DNA from: Dysgonamonadaceae bacterium | GTDB taxonomy: Bacteria; Bacteroidota; Bacteroidia; Bacteroidales; Azobacteroidaceae | DNA length: 22,537 bases | Assembly: GCA_031276105.1 (NCBI GenBank) | Contig: JAISNS010000092.1 | Coordinates: 1-22,537 of the forward strand | Direction: 5' to 3' | Part shown: positions 21,324-22,537 of the stretch, piece by piece | Layout of the letters: each line of letters opens with the position of its first letter | Numbering within the stretch: position 1 is the stretch's first letter | The notes under the pieces: generated by a model | Told to the model about the DNA's origin: nothing | The model's database searches: none | The model's input: only the letters and a program-made list of their open reading frames with translations | Program-made: the position numbers and the translations under genes

Positions 21324-22537
21324 TTGATTTCGGCTATACAAATAGACAAAAAAGATGTCATATGGAACTACGCTGCTACTTTTTTACAGATAGCCGCATC
21401 GTTATTGTTGTTTCCATTTATTTTACGCACTTTATCTTCGGAAACAATTGCCATCTGGACAATATTTTCGACAATTATAGCTTTTGTCAATCTGTTGGAT
21501 TTTGGGTTCACCCCTTCATTTATGCGGAATGTATCGTACATTTTCAGTGGCGCTAAAAAATTGAAACGTACTGGATTTTATGTGGTAGAAAAAGAGGATT
21601 ATGCGATTGATTACGGATTGCTAAAAGGACTTATTGGCGTTATGCGGTTCTTTTATGCACGTATGGCAATCGTTCTTTGCATAGCACTTGCTTCGATTGG
21701 TACATATTATGTATCTACGGTATTGAAAAATTATTCTAACAGTCATTTAGAAGTATATATTTCTTGGATTATTTTATGTGCTGTTAATTCATATTCCTTT
21801 TTCACACTGTACTACGATTCTCTTTTGGTAGGGAAAGGATTAATTAAACGAAGTAAGCAGATAACCATTACTGGGCAAATAGTGTATTTAACAGCAGCAA
21901 TCACTTTTATTTTGTTGGATTGGGGACTTATTGCTATTGTTAGTGCACAAGCGCTATCAGTTATTATCAAAAGAATATTGGCTTATCGTTCGTTTTATAC
22001 CGATGATATTAGCCAAAATTTACAAAAAGTTGTTGAAAGTTCACAAAAAACTATTTTAAAAGCTATTTACCCTAATGCTGCTAAGTTGGGATTGACAAGT
22101 GTCGGTGCATTTCTTGTAAGCAAATCGGCAATTATTATTGGTTCTTTATATCTTTCGTTAGAAATGATTGCCTCTTATGGCATAACCATGCAAATAATAG
22201 GCATCGTAGCTGGTATATCGATGGTGTATTTCACTACTTACCAACCGAAAATTATGCAGTACCGGATTCAGAACAATAATTGCGAAATAAAACGTCTTTA
22301 TTTGAAAGCATGCTTCTTGATGGCTGTTACCTACATTGTAGGAGGTGCCGGATTACTTTGTATGGGTGACTGGGCATTGAACCTGATAAACAGCAAAACA
22401 CAGTTATTGCATAAACCAGTTATTGCACTTGCATTGTTTATAGCTTATTTGGAATCAAATCATGCCATTGCGGGAGGAATCCTTACAACAAAAAATGAAG
22501 TGCCTTATTTTAAAGCATCTTTATTTGCCGGTGGAAT
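21324..22537 (+). CDS. Wzx-like polysaccharide flippase / O-antigen translocase (partial, 3' end outside window)
   Basis: About 404 residues are visible before the window ends. The likely start is TTG at 21324, preceded by a purine-rich AGAAGGAAG; a stop codon lies a short way upstream in frame and no suitable ATG is near. The protein is a run of hydrophobic segments with short polar loops: WNYAATFLQIAASLLLFPFILRTL is abbreviated here to FLQIAASLLLFPFILRTL, then LLDFGFTPSFMRNVSYIFSG, a cytosolic charged insert (GAKKLKRTGFYVVEKEDYA), and further helices. The FGFxPSFxRNVxYxFSGA segment is typical of MATE/MOP-superfamily flippases in Bacteroidetes polysaccharide loci. It should turn lipid-linked repeat units across the inner membrane for Wzy-dependent assembly. 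It resumes the pathway begun by wecC and wecB and interrupted by the cargo block. A short in-frame-free ATG at 21284 leads only to a nine-residue frame. Confidence 0.85.
   Translation, partial: MISAIQIDKKDVIWNYAATFLQIAASLLLFPFILRTLSSETIAIWTIFSTIIAFVNLLDFGFTPSFMRNVSYIFSGAKKLKRTGFYVVEKEDYAIDYGLLKGLIGVMRFFYARMAIVLCIALASIGTYYVSTVLKNYSNSHLEVYISWIILCAVNSYSFFTLYYDSLLVGKGLIKRSKQITITGQIVYLTAAITFILLDWGLIAIVSAQALSVIIKRILAYRSFYTDDISQNLQKVVESSQKTILKAIYPNAAKLGLTSVGAFLVSKSAIIIGSLYLSLEMIASYGITMQIIGIVAGISMVYFTTYQPKIMQYRIQNNNCEIKRLYLKACFLMAVTYIVGGAGLLCMGDWALNLINSKTQLLHKPVIALALFIAYLESNHAIAGGILTTKNEVPYFKASLFAGG

Overview
The window reads as a Bacteroidota chromosome fragment, most likely from a T9SS-bearing member of the Bacteroidales. 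Evidence: promoters of the TTTG-(19-21 nt)-TAnnTTTG type, starts without clear Shine-Dalgarno sites, a type IX secretion C-terminal domain, a UpxY-type NusG paralogue heading a polysaccharide locus, and a Bacteroidetes-type succinate dehydrogenase cytochrome b. No rRNA, tRNA or CRISPR array was seen.

Layout. 1-458 (minus): the 5' two thirds of sdhC, with its own promoter. 459-2104: a long non-coding leader, then a membrane-anchored AraC-type regulator. 2213-6619: a large secreted multidomain adhesin-like protein with a T9SS sorting tail, closed by a strong terminator. 6797-13004: carbohydrate degradation, with a GH106 alpha-L-rhamnosidase-like enzyme and a fused SGNH acetylesterase (CE12-like) plus GH42 beta-galactosidase. 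This pair suggests attack on rhamnogalacturonan-I pectin; no SusC/SusD is in view. A vapBC toxin-antitoxin pair sits between the two enzymes on the opposite strand, bracketed by a perfect 22-bp direct repeat. 13005-13960: no intact gene, but a frameshifted, internally deleted transposase remnant. 13961-22537: the start of a surface-polysaccharide locus (promoter, attenuator leader, upxY, wecC, wecB, then a Wzx-type flippase running off the end). Between wecB and the flippase lies a 4-kb block of unrelated cargo, each unit with its own promoter: an AlbA_2/ATPase/winged-helix protein, a DUF4143 AAA ATPase, and a Panacea antitoxin with a RelE/ParE-like toxin.

How the genes work together. wecB and wecC make UDP-ManNAc and then UDP-ManNAcA for a capsule or O-antigen repeat unit, and the flippase exports that unit. 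UpxY is expected to let RNA polymerase through the intrinsic terminators in its own leader. The most striking observation is that the leader of the AraC-type gene, 13 kb away, has nearly the same plan. Both have a promoter, an ATG about 29 nt beyond the -7 box, a short reading frame, and the same 21-nt palindrome read in the same frame as NFQ(S/T)LEV. Both then have the 8-mer CGCGCGTA and an intrinsic terminator before the main gene. This suggests a shared antitermination or attenuation mechanism linking the regulator/adhesin locus with the polysaccharide locus.
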